From Caloramator sp. (lineage in GTDB: Bacteria; Bacillota; Clostridia; Clostridiales; Caloramatoraceae): a DNA stretch of 45,816 nt. Positions within the stretch are counted from its first letter, which is position 1. Each line of letters begins with the position of its first letter. Positions 10,389 to 19,800 of the stretch are shown here, one piece after another. Location: positions 1 through 45,816 of the forward strand of contig JAOADY010000041.1 in NCBI GenBank assembly GCA_026417075.1. Direction: 5' to 3'. The notes beneath the pieces were generated by a model. The model saw only the letters and a program-made list of their open reading frames with translations. It had not been told where the DNA came from and did not search any database. The position numbers and the translations under genes are program-made.

Positions 10389-11519
10389 TTATTTTGCATA
10401 TTCTATAATTTTCCTTGAAATATAATCAATATCATTATTTCTTAGTCTTAGATGCATTGGCAATGATATGATTCTTTCACTTAATCTGTGTGCATTTGGG
10501 CAAGTTCCCTTCGCATAAGAATACATTTCATATTCTGTATTATCACGATAATGAACACCTGGATAGATTTCACTTTCATTTAATGCAAGTAACAATTCAT
10601 CTCTATTTTCAACTTCAATTATATAAAGATGTCTTGATGATTCACAGCCTTCTGCAACAGGAATTGGTTTTATCTTATCTGAATAAGGTTTAAAATTCTC
10701 ATCATACCATTTTGCCAACTGTCTTCTATATGCATTATCTTGATCTAAATATTTTAATTGAACTAACCCGATAGCTGCCATAATGGAATTGCCATGATCT
10801 TTATATCCCAAATATTCAACATCATATTTCCATTTATAAGCCCCTTTATCGTTGGAACGAGCATAAGTATCTTTATTTATGCCTAACCATGTAAGCTTCC
10901 TACACAGTTCATCGTCTTCTTTTTCTTTAAAACATATCATACCTGAGTCAGCTGTTGGTAAATTTTTTACCGCCTGAAATGAATATACTACAACATCTGC
11001 ATCCTTTCCTACAACATGCCCATTATATCTTGTTCCAGACATATGAGCAGCATCAAGTATTAGTTTTAAATCATATTTCTTACATAATTCAATAATTTTA
11101 TATAATTGTCCAGTATTTCCGCCTAGTCCAACAAACATTATTGCCTTTGTTTTGTTTGTAATTTTTTTCTCAACATCTATAGGATCTAAGCATAAAAATT
11201 CATCTACATCAGCAAAAACTACTTTAAGATTTTCATACATAATTGCATGATTTGTTGAAACAAATGTTAATGGCGTTGATATGATCTCATCTCCATCCTG
11301 CCAATTATTTTTCATTTTTAAAATTTTAACTGCTAAATGTAACCCCGCTGTAGCTGAATTTAAAAAATGAGCATTATTTAATCCTGTATATTCCTTCCAT
11401 CTTTCTTCAAATTCAACAGTTTTAAAACCTAAGCCTGTCCACCCTTTTTCTAAGCATACTCTTATTTCTTCTAAACATTCATCTACTCGAAAAGTAGGAA
11501 CAAATAATTGAATTGCCAT
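10389..11519 (-). CDS. DegT/DnrJ/EryC1 family PLP-dependent sugar aminotransferase
   Basis: FLNSATAGLHLAVKIL, LILDAAHMSGTRYNG, SFQAVKNLPTADSGMI (PLP lysine region). Confidence 0.92.
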   Translation of the reverse strand: MAIQLFVPTFRVDECLEEIRVCLEKGWTGLGFKTVEFEERWKEYTGLNNAHFLNSATAGLHLAVKILKMKNNWQDGDEIISTPLTFVSTNHAIMYENLKVVFADVDEFLCLDPIDVEKKITNKTKAIMFVGLGGNTGQLYKIIELCKKYDLKLILDAAHMSGTRYNGHVVGKDADVVVYSFQAVKNLPTADSGMICFKEKEDDELCRKLTWLGINKDTYARSNDKGAYKWKYDVEYLGYKDHGNSIMAAIGLVQLKYLDQDNAYRRQLAKWYDENFKPYSDKIKPIPVAEGCESSRHLYIIEVENRDELLLALNESEIYPGVHYRDNTEYEMYSYAKGTCPNAHRLSERIISLPMHLRLRNNDIDYISRKIIEYAK

Positions 11520-11543
11520 AATATTTCTCTCCTTTAGTTTTTA

Positions 11544-12392
11544 TTATTTTATTTCTCTTATAACCTCTTCTAATGCATCTCCCCAATAATTCATATCATC
11601 TCCAATAGTACATCTTAGCATCATGTTATCTAATACTGAAAACTTTGGCCTGTTTGCTTTATTAATAAAACATTTTGAATCTATTGGTATAATATTGCAA
11701 TTTATATTCATTAATTCAATAGTTCTTTTGGCTAACTCATACCAACTACATTGTCCTTTACCACTACAATGATATAATCCATAATAATCTGTTCCAACTA
11801 ATTTTATTACATGTTTAGCTAAATCACGAGCACTTGTAGGACTTCCAATCTGATCATTAACAACCTTTAATTCATTATTATTTATTGATAGATTAATTAT
11901 TCTTTTTACAAAGTTGTTTCCATATTTGCTAAACATCCATGATGTTCTAAAAATAAAGTGTTTATCATTATAGTTTTTAATATATTCTTCACTAAGAACT
12001 TTTGTTTTACCATATATATTTATAGGTAAAGGATAATCAATCTCTTTATATGGAATATTGTTGTTACCATCAAATACATAGTCAGTAGAAAAATGAATTA
12101 TTTTTGCGTTAATTTTTTTAGTTATAATTGCAATGTTTTTAGGACCAATTGAATTTACTTTAAAGGCATAATCGATATTTTCCTCACAATCATCAACTTT
12201 ATTATATGCTGCACAATTTATAACAATATTGGGTTTAATTTCAATTAAGCATTTATTTACCTCATCATAATTAATAATATTCAAATCTTTTGATGTGAAA
12301 GGAATTATTTCATATTTATTATAATTTTGCTTAAATATATCCACTAGTTCCCTTCCTAATTGTCCATTAGCACCTGTTATAAGTATTTTCAA
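11544..12392 (-). CDS. rfbD: dTDP-4-dehydrorhamnose reductase
   Basis: MKILITGANGQLGRELV, INCAAYNKVDDCE, FSTDYVFDG, YGKTKVLSEEYI, FRTSWMFS. Confidence 0.94.
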   Translation of the reverse strand: MKILITGANGQLGRELVDIFKQNYNKYEIIPFTSKDLNIINYDEVNKCLIEIKPNIVINCAAYNKVDDCEENIDYAFKVNSIGPKNIAIITKKINAKIIHFSTDYVFDGNNNIPYKEIDYPLPINIYGKTKVLSEEYIKNYNDKHFIFRTSWMFSKYGNNFVKRIINLSINNNELKVVNDQIGSPTSARDLAKHVIKLVGTDYYGLYHCSGKGQCSWYELAKRTIELMNINCNIIPIDSKCFINKANRPKFSVLDNMMLRCTIGDDMNYWGDALEEVIREIK

Positions 12393-12409
12393 AAAACCAC
12401 CCCTAATGA

Positions 12410-13321
12410 TTATTTATCAGATGCTGCTACCTCACTAATTTCATTATTATTGTACCTATCATCTAATAATTGCATTAAGTATTTACCATAATTTGTTTTA
12501 AAATATTGTTGTGCAATTAATATTAATTGCTCACTTGTAATCCACCCATTTCTATATGCTATCTCTTCAATAGATGCTATATATGCCCCCTGCCTTTTTT
12601 GTACGGCTGCAACGAAGTTTGAAGCGTCAAGCATTGAATCGTGTGTACCTGTATCAAGCCAAGCCATTCCTCTTCCAAGCAGGTTTACTTTCAGCGTTCC
12701 TTCCTGCATATAAAGCTTATTAAGATCTGTTATTTCAAGTTCTCCTCTCTTTGAGGGCTTTAGGCTCTTTGCTTTTTCAGATACGGTATTGTCATAAAAA
12801 TACAGTCCTGGCACAGCATAATTTGACTTGGGATTTTCTGGTTTTTCCTCTATTGATAATACTTTTCCCTTATCATCAAACTCAACAACGCCATAAGCTC
12901 TTGGGTCGCTTACATAATAGCCGAATATAACTGCACCTTTTTTTATTGAAGCAGCTTCTTTTAAGTTTTGAGTAAAATTATGCCCCCAGAAGATATTATC
13001 TCCAAGAATCATAGCAACATTATCATTGCCAATAAAGTCTTGTCCAATAATAAATGCTTCTGCAAGACCGTTTGGTTTTTCCTGTACTGCATAAGTAAAG
13101 CTCATTCCAAGTTTTTGCCCGTCTTCAAGAAGTTCTCTGAAAACAGGCACATCCCTTTTTGTTGATATAATAAGTATATCTCTTATCCCTGCAAGCATTA
13201 AAACAGAAAGAGGATAATATATCATAGGCTTGTCATATATAGGCACAATCTGTTTTGATATTGATTTTGTAATTGGATATAACCTTGTCCCAGAACCTCC
13301 CGCAAGTATTATTCCCTTCAT
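12410..13321 (-). CDS. rfbA: Glucose-1-phosphate thymidylyltransferase
   Basis: [68 protein letters not shown]. Confidence 0.97.
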   Translation of the reverse strand: MKGIILAGGSGTRLYPITKSISKQIVPIYDKPMIYYPLSVLMLAGIRDILIISTKRDVPVFRELLEDGQKLGMSFTYAVQEKPNGLAEAFIIGQDFIGNDNVAMILGDNIFWGHNFTQNLKEAASIKKGAVIFGYYVSDPRAYGVVEFDDKGKVLSIEEKPENPKSNYAVPGLYFYDNTVSEKAKSLKPSKRGELEITDLNKLYMQEGTLKVNLLGRGMAWLDTGTHDSMLDASNFVAAVQKRQGAYIASIEEIAYRNGWITSEQLILIAQQYFKTNYGKYLMQLLDDRYNNNEISEVAASDK

Positions 13322-13322
13322 T

Positions 13323-15128
13323 TTAAACCTCCATTCCCTTTCTCTCCTCTATCTTAGCGTTTACTGCAAACCCTGCTCCAAGAAGTACCCAGAAAATCGG
13401 GGCGACAGAAATTACACTGTCGTTAAAAAGTCCTGCAGCAAGGTAAGATATAAGACCTAAAAATATTGAAACTCCTATAATCTCATAATTCGTGTCAAGC
13501 TTAGCTCTAATATATATTTTAAAGCACTGCATAATATAAAGCAATAATATTGCAATTAGTGATATCAAGGAAATAAAGCCTGTATTGACCAAAGTTTGAA
13601 GATACATATTATGCGCCTTGTCAACGAGCATATAGGCATCTCCATAGGCATTTATCTTTCCTACAACATCGTTTTGAGGAAAGTAGATTGCAAAATTATC
13701 AGGTCCGTAGCCAAAAAGCGGCCTCTTTTTTATAAGCGGAAGAGTTCTTGACCAGATATAACCCCTTGCAGAACCTAAGGACTCTTTGCCTTCAAACCCT
13801 ATCTTTTCTATATTTGTTATATCATAATATTCGTTTTCTTTCCTAAGTATTTTATATTTATCATTTACTTTTACAATATTTAGTTTAGCAGTGCCTATCT
13901 GAAATTGAACTACAGGTTTATTGTTGTAAAGACCAAAATATATCATTTTATCCTTATACCTGTTATCTTCAATATCTAATTTGCCATTGGTTCCATCTAT
14001 TGTCCAGTCTAATATATTATTCTTTTCATCAAACATTTTAAGTCCGTTATCATTTAACTCTACATAAAGAGTAATATTATTATACGCTACTTTCAGCCTG
14101 TTTCCTTCGCATTTTAAATCTTTTAAAAGATGATTGTCTTTATCCTTTTCTGAAACAAGTTTCTGGGTATCAGTAAAAAGAGTACCAATTTTATTAAACA
14201 AATAATTATTCCACATTTTGTTTGCTGCAAATATTAGTACAACTGAGCCAATAAATATAGCAGCGAATATCTTGTAGTGCTTTATTATATAGCCTCTGAA
14301 AATAACCATTAAAATAATTAGGGAAAAGGCTATACCAACAATACCTGCTCTTGAATGGCAGGCAATTAAATCGAAGAAAAATAAAACCGATAATGCTGAA
14401 AAGACTACCTTTAAAACCTTATTTTTATTTAACATGGCAAGGCTGATTGTCATCATAAATAGTATAGCAGTAAAACTTCCCATATAATTCGTATGATATA
14501 ATGTTCCATAAACTGCTCTTTCTCCTAAGGTAAATTTAAGCCCCTGCCTCATTCCTGCATATTGTGGCGGTACGATTAAATCTTTACCCAAAGGCGATGC
14601 AAAAAAGTCCATATTGAAATATTGAAAAAAGCCTATAATACCTATAATAACTGATGAGAAATATAGAGATTTTATTATTATATCTAATGATTCATAGGAA
14701 TTGATAAGATTATAAGTCAAAAGCATAATAAGAATATAGCCTATAAGTACAAATAAACCTTCATATCTATCGGGAAATCCAAAGAAGGCTATTTGTCCAT
14801 TTTCTGATCTTAAGCTTGAAATAGTTATAGATAATATATATATAAATGAAAATATATAAAGAAGTTTATTGTTTTTAAATTTAAAACCTTTATTAAAAAA
14901 ATTAATCATAATTGCAGCTAATACAAAAAATAAAAAAACTCTGGATTTATTATATGAAAAAAAGTCATAATTGACATTGCTTGTCCAAAAATTTGCTATA
15001 TAACTGTCCAATTCAATAACTTTTAATTTTACTATAAGGGGAACAATTGCTACAACTAATGCTATTGGAATTATAAACATTTTATTTTCTTTAATATATT
15101 TTGACATATTCTTTTTATTTTTTCCCAC
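13323..15128 (-). CDS. O-antigen ligase/polymerase family membrane protein (Wzy/WaaL superfamily)
   Basis: Many TM segments, [34 protein letters not shown] and [15 protein letters not shown] motif typical of Wzy_C; large hydrophilic insertion between TM blocks. Confidence 0.85.
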   Translation of the reverse strand: MGKNKKNMSKYIKENKMFIIPIALVVAIVPLIVKLKVIELDSYIANFWTSNVNYDFFSYNKSRVFLFFVLAAIMINFFNKGFKFKNNKLLYIFSFIYILSITISSLRSENGQIAFFGFPDRYEGLFVLIGYILIMLLTYNLINSYESLDIIIKSLYFSSVIIGIIGFFQYFNMDFFASPLGKDLIVPPQYAGMRQGLKFTLGERAVYGTLYHTNYMGSFTAILFMMTISLAMLNKNKVLKVVFSALSVLFFFDLIACHSRAGIVGIAFSLIILMVIFRGYIIKHYKIFAAIFIGSVVLIFAANKMWNNYLFNKIGTLFTDTQKLVSEKDKDNHLLKDLKCEGNRLKVAYNNITLYVELNDNGLKMFDEKNNILDWTIDGTNGKLDIEDNRYKDKMIYFGLYNNKPVVQFQIGTAKLNIVKVNDKYKILRKENEYYDITNIEKIGFEGKESLGSARGYIWSRTLPLIKKRPLFGYGPDNFAIYFPQNDVVGKINAYGDAYMLVDKAHNMYLQTLVNTGFISLISLIAILLLYIMQCFKIYIRAKLDTNYEIIGVSIFLGLISYLAAGLFNDSVISVAPIFWVLLGAGFAVNAKIEERKGMEV

Positions 15129-15332
15129 ATTATCACCTCAAGTCAATATTTTATCAAAACTGCTCCCCACTTAGCAAGTGTATAATTATACCTGACTTTA
15201 AATCTAATGGCTTTTTTATTATATTATCAACTTTAATCTACATTCTTTAACATACTTTAATAAAAGACAGGCATTTTTATAAAATACCCGCCCCAATAAT
15301 TGACAAAGAGCCTCAAAAAATCCAAAATAAAA

Positions 15333-15374
15333 TGCCGCCCAGCGGCAAGTTTGTCACTTGTCCTCTGGGTGGCA
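15333..15374 (-). terminator. Putative intrinsic terminator of the S-layer-like gene
   Basis: Inverted repeat tgccgcccag...ctgggtggca with inner caag/cttg pairs, followed on the minus strand by a T-rich stretch. Confidence 0.75.
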
Positions 15375-15392
15375 CTGTTAGTGTTTTAAATC

Positions 15393-18317
15393 TTATTTTA
15401 CTATAACTTTTACTGTTGCTGTCTTACCATCAACTGTAATAGCTGTAATTGTAATTTCATCTCCAGCTACTGAACTTGTTACAGTAAGAACTCCTGAATT
15501 ATTAATTGAATATGCTCCACCAGCATATCCTGATTCTCCTAAAGATTTACCAGCTGCATCTTTTGCAGTTAATACATAATAAACTGGTTTAACTGCACTG
15601 CATGCAACTCCATACTGATCTTTTACTTCAAAGTATACTGATGCTCTATCATCTGTTGAATTATATCTTGCATGTGCTGAAACAACTTTACCATTCATAG
15701 CAATAGCTTGTGTTGTTGTTATTACAGCTACATTATCTTTAAATACATCATATTGTCCGCTAATAGCTTTTACTGCTATTGAACTACCAACTGGTACTTC
15801 TTTTGTTAATTTTACATTCTTAAGAACAGTAGTAATTCCATCTGCTCCATTTATTGTTGCTACTATTGTAGCATTTTCTTCTGTTACACCAGGTGCAAAT
15901 GTTCCATTTGCATATACCTTGCCAGAAGCACTTGTTAAATCAACCTTAGCATTTGTTGAATGTAAGTTAATTAGATCTGTAGATTTTAATGCTACCTTAT
16001 CTCCATTTGCAGTCTTACCATATACTTCAATATCTACTGCATAAGCCTTTTCTTCTAATGTTGCTGCACTATAAGTTGTATTTGTTGTATAAATTTTATC
16101 TGCTGTATCAATTACATAGCTTGCTATATTTGATTTTGATACTGTTTCTGCAACAAATTCAAAAGCACTTGTTCCAACTACAGTTCCATTGTTATTTAAT
16201 TTTGCAGTAATAGTTGATGAACCAACTGCAACACCTGATAATCTTAATCCTGCAACGTTAACTTTTGTTGTATCAGATGAAACTACATCAATAGTCCAAC
16301 CTGTTGGTAATGAAGTCATATCTCTTTCATATTGGTCTTTTATTACAAAATCGGTGTTTGAAAGTGTAGAAGTCGCACCAACTGTCATCTTTGTAACAGC
16401 GTCTTTTGAAAGACCTGCTATTCTTGTTGGAACCTTTGCAGGATTAAGTTTTACTGTTATTGTTGATACTTTATTATTTGCAATTGCTGTAACCATAACT
16501 ATATCATTAGCTGCAGCGCCTGCACCAGTTGATAACTTAATTCTTGCTGTTCCATCTATTGGGTTCTTTTCTAATTGAATTGGATATTTTGTTGTATTAG
16601 TAGTTGATAATGTTACATTGCCATACAATTGTGAATATTTAGTTATTGCATTTCCATACTGATCAACTGCAGTAAATGGTATATATAAATCTTCACCTAA
16701 TATATATAAATCTGATGGTGTCTGTAATGTAAATGTTTCAAGTGCAATTGCTTTTTCAACAACAATACTTGCAACTGCTGAATCACCAGTAGCCTTTGAA
16801 ACTACTGTTATAGTATATGTTCCTGCTATTGTTGGGACAGCTACTAATTTTAATTTTGCAGGTTCAGTTGAAGTTGCTGAAACCCACTGAACTTGAAGTG
16901 TTATTCCTGCAGGAGTTACTACTAAATAATCATTACTTAATTGAGTAGCTGATTTTATAGGATTACCATATTGGTCAACTGCATTTACATCAAATGCAAA
17001 AATATCTGTTGATAAATCTGTATTTGTTCTTAATACCTTATTATCTTTGTTCTTTAATGCACCTAATTGTATTTTGCCTGCAGCTGATGGTAAAGCAACT
17101 TTAAGAGTCTTAGTTCCAACTGTTCCAGTTACAGGATCAACCATGGAAACTACAACAGGTGTATCCTTAGCAGGTGATGAAGACCAATTTAAAGTTATTG
17201 TTGTTCCGGAAATTGTATAACTGTTTGCTGATGTTGTTGTTGTCAATCCTGAGGATAATGCAGTTGTTGCATCCTGACCATACTGATCAGTTACTTTGAA
17301 TTCTACTGTAGCTGCATTAGCACCAGGACCTATTAAGATTGCATAATCCCCTAATATTTCAATCTTTGCTACTTTTCTGTTTTCATACTTAACTGTTCCT
17401 TTAACTTCTGAATCAAAACCTTTTACATTAACAGTATATTCTCCTGCTGCAAATGAAACAAATCCTTCTAATGTTGCTTCTGTTTTAGCATCATTCCAAG
17501 TAACAGATTTAATATTTGTTGTTATTGTTCCAAATTTTACTTCAAAGGTTGCTTTTGCTGTATCAACTGCTTTATTGAATTTTACAAGCATTTTATTAGC
17601 AGCTATCGCACTTACTGATTCAACCTTAAGTGCAACTGCCTTTACAACTACCTTTACAGTTGCCTTTAATGTTGTTCCTTCTACTGTACCATTTACAGTA
17701 TATTCGCCAGCTTTAGTTGTATCAACTGTATCCCACTTAACTGCAACTTCTTTTTCTGTTCCATCGCTCATTTTAGCTTTCACAGTTTCTGGGAGATTAA
17801 CTTTTTGACCTTCATTAACTGTTACATCTGCTAATGAAGCGAATTCTTTTATTTCTGCATTAGCTTCTTCTTTAGCCTTTACAACGAATCTTCCAGTGTT
17901 AACATATTTAGCTGTTGAAGCTTTAGCTCCTTTAGCTTTAACACCTACAACGATTTCATATGTTCCTGGTTCTGTTGCATAGAATACATCGATTGTGAAT
18001 GTTGATGTTCCTACGCAAACTGGTTTGTAGAAGTAGCTGTCCTTTGCGTATGCTGGATAAAGCTCCTTAACTACACCTACGCCTACCTTCCAAAGGAATG
18101 CCCTGTATTGAACGATTCCCTTATAAGGTGAAGCATTGAATTTAACAAGTACTCTGTCGCCAACCTTATATTCAGCGTTTGGTTTAGCAACTAAATTGAT
18201 TTTTGTTGGTCCTGCTGGCGCTTTCTTTGCAGCGTTTGCAGGTACATAGCTGAGCACTGTAAATACTGTGAATAAAGCAACTAATACAGTGCTGAGCACT
18301 TTCTTGGCTTTTGCCAT
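15393..18317 (-). CDS. Secreted S-layer-like protein with tandem bacterial Ig-like domains
   Basis: Signal peptide MAKAKKVLSTVLVALFTVFTVLSYVPANA; Big_4-like DVTVNEGQKVNLPETVKAKMSDGTEKEVAVKWDTVDTTKAGEYTVNGTVEG; KMLVKFNKAVD module; five DQYG/DQYE repeat motifs; Ala/Thr/Val/Lys-rich. Confidence 0.8.
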   Translation of the reverse strand: MAKAKKVLSTVLVALFTVFTVLSYVPANAAKKAPAGPTKINLVAKPNAEYKVGDRVLVKFNASPYKGIVQYRAFLWKVGVGVVKELYPAYAKDSYFYKPVCVGTSTFTIDVFYATEPGTYEIVVGVKAKGAKASTAKYVNTGRFVVKAKEEANAEIKEFASLADVTVNEGQKVNLPETVKAKMSDGTEKEVAVKWDTVDTTKAGEYTVNGTVEGTTLKATVKVVVKAVALKVESVSAIAANKMLVKFNKAVDTAKATFEVKFGTITTNIKSVTWNDAKTEATLEGFVSFAAGEYTVNVKGFDSEVKGTVKYENRKVAKIEILGDYAILIGPGANAATVEFKVTDQYGQDATTALSSGLTTTTSANSYTISGTTITLNWSSSPAKDTPVVVSMVDPVTGTVGTKTLKVALPSAAGKIQLGALKNKDNKVLRTNTDLSTDIFAFDVNAVDQYGNPIKSATQLSNDYLVVTPAGITLQVQWVSATSTEPAKLKLVAVPTIAGTYTITVVSKATGDSAVASIVVEKAIALETFTLQTPSDLYILGEDLYIPFTAVDQYGNAITKYSQLYGNVTLSTTNTTKYPIQLEKNPIDGTARIKLSTGAGAAANDIVMVTAIANNKVSTITVKLNPAKVPTRIAGLSKDAVTKMTVGATSTLSNTDFVIKDQYERDMTSLPTGWTIDVVSSDTTKVNVAGLRLSGVAVGSSTITAKLNNNGTVVGTSAFEFVAETVSKSNIASYVIDTADKIYTTNTTYSAATLEEKAYAVDIEVYGKTANGDKVALKSTDLINLHSTNAKVDLTSASGKVYANGTFAPGVTEENATIVATINGADGITTVLKNVKLTKEVPVGSSIAVKAISGQYDVFKDNVAVITTTQAIAMNGKVVSAHARYNSTDDRASVYFEVKDQYGVACSAVKPVYYVLTAKDAAGKSLGESGYAGGAYSINNSGVLTVTSSVAGDEITITAITVDGKTATVKVIVK

Positions 18318-18420
18318 AGTTTTTCTCCTCCTCTCGAATTTTAAAAAATTTTGTTTTAATTTATATAGATGAATAAATCATCTGCGAAGTTAGTTAATTT
18401 TGGTAATATACCTAGTAAAC

Positions 18421-18449
18421 ATAATATACTAAATACAAACCAATTTCAA
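18421..18449 (-). promoter_or_regulatory. Candidate sigma-A promoter for the S-layer-like gene
   Basis: Minus strand TTGAAA-17 nt-TATTAT, about 100 bp upstream of the ATG; strong SD GAGAGGAGGAG before the ATG. Confidence 0.6.
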
Positions 18450-18908
18450 GACATTTAATTATTTTTTTATCAAATTTTAAACTCTACCTATGTACTTTTT
18501 TATTATTTATTTACAATTTTATTCTTTATTTGCTATTTATATTTTAATACCTAATTTTATAAACATCTTCATCGTAATTCATATTTTAGCACAGAGATTT
18601 AAACTTTGTAAATATATAAATTGATACCAAAAATCTATATGTGCTGCATTGTTTGTATATAATTTCCTACTAGTTTAAATACATATTAATCGGCATAAGC
18701 TAATATTCTTTATATATTCGTAAATTCCTTGTTTATAACTTTAAATTTTAATTAAATAATGTAAAAAGTTATTCACATTATCCACATCTGCCATAGTACA
18801 AACCCTATATAGAATATATGGAATTGAGTCATTATTTATGACGATAGAAGTTTATAAAAAGTTTCATCAAAAAACAAAAAAATTAAAAAAATTTTTTTCA
18901 AAATAAAA

Positions 18909-18926
18909 AAGGCGGTTTCCCGCCTA
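18909..18926 (-). terminator. Intrinsic terminator fused to the ferredoxin stop codon
   Basis: Minus strand TAGGCGGGAAACCGCCTTTTTTATTTTG; stop TAG (18924-18926) lies at the stem base. Confidence 0.85.
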
Positions 18927-19112
18927 CTCAGTAATTATTGCATTAACAGGGCAGCTTCCCTCTGCCTCCTTTGCGCTATCCTCATCATCTTCCGGTACTG
19001 CATCACTAATTACATGAGCCTTACCATCATCCCTCATCTCAAAAACTTCAGGAGCAATCGATGGACAAAGACCACAGCCTATACAAACATCCTGATCTAC
19101 TTTAACCTTCAC
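18924..19112 (-). CDS. Ferredoxin [4Fe-4S]
   Basis: VKVKVDQDVCIGCGLCPSIAPEVFEM...EAEGSCPVNAI; GTG at 19112 with GGAG SD is more likely than the ORF-track start at 19181. Confidence 0.88.
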   Translation of the reverse strand: MKVKVDQDVCIGCGLCPSIAPEVFEMRDDGKAHVISDAVPEDDEDSAKEAEGSCPVNAIITE

Positions 19113-19180
19113 TTTATCAACTCCTTTGTATTTTAATAACCATGTAGTTATATTTTTTCCACATAAATATATTTTAAACA

Positions 19181-19741
19181 TTAGTAATCATAATCATTAC
19201 AAAAGGAAATTATAGTCTTTAAAATTAAATCCTTTGCGCCTTCATAACCGCTTTTTTCAGATATTTCAAGTTTTATAACGTTATATACCTTTGTTTTTTC
19301 TAAAGTACTTGTTACTATATTTACTTTTATATTTTTGCTCAATAAATATTTTTTAATATTTTGAGCTCTTTTGTATTCTTTCTCATCATTTTTTCTAATC
19401 CTTATTAGAATTGTATTGCTGCTTATTATGTTTTTCCCCTCGTTTATCTCAAATATATAATAACTTTGATAATTTTTTATGCTCTCTATTATCTTTTCAT
19501 CTTCACTATTATACTGAACAATCACCGCATCCCATCCATATTCATTTATTTTTTCCTTAACATATTTTAAAGAAGAATTAATTTTTTCAGAAGGAGTTTT
19601 AGTATAAAGGAGTATTCCTAGTGGCTTATTTTCTTTAAAAGCATATTTTTGAATTCTCAGTGCTATAAAAGAAAGATATAAAAGAGATAAAAAAGTTAAA
19701 AGAGCAACAAGGGCTATAATAAAAAACTTAAAATTTTTCAA
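19181..19741 (-). CDS. Hypothetical membrane-anchored protein
   Basis: N-terminal TM (LKNFKFFIIALVALLTFLSLLYLSFIAL); TTG at 19741 after a GGTGAT SD; the longer ORF-track start would read through a terminator hairpin. Confidence 0.6.
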   Translation of the reverse strand: MKNFKFFIIALVALLTFLSLLYLSFIALRIQKYAFKENKPLGILLYTKTPSEKINSSLKYVKEKINEYGWDAVIVQYNSEDEKIIESIKNYQSYYIFEINEGKNIISSNTILIRIRKNDEKEYKRAQNIKKYLLSKNIKVNIVTSTLEKTKVYNVIKLEISEKSGYEGAKDLILKTIISFCNDYDY

Positions 19742-19756
19742 ACTATCACCAAAAAT

Positions 19757-19787
19757 AAAAGCTCCATATAAAATATATGAAGCTTTT
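19757..19787 (-). terminator. Intrinsic terminator downstream of the lipoprotein gene
   Basis: aaaagctccatata ... tatatgaagctttt, 13-14 bp stem (with G-U) followed on the minus strand by ATTTTTGG. Confidence 0.65.
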
Positions 19788-19800
19788 ATCTTTAAAATGA

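Noticed and set aside
16189-16578. 129-aa plus-strand ORF antisense to the S-layer-like gene
   Set aside because: Shadow ORF arising from the biased Thr/Val/Ala codon use of the minus-strand gene; no SD and no domain.
15393-18317. Possible SLH or CWB2 anchoring repeats in the S-layer-like protein
   Set aside because: No recognisable SLH or CWB2 repeat motif in the supplied translation; described as non-SLH instead.
18450-18900. Long AT-rich region upstream of the S-layer-like gene as extended regulatory RNA
   Set aside because: A good promoter lies close to the gene (18421-18449); the remaining stretch has no clear structured element.
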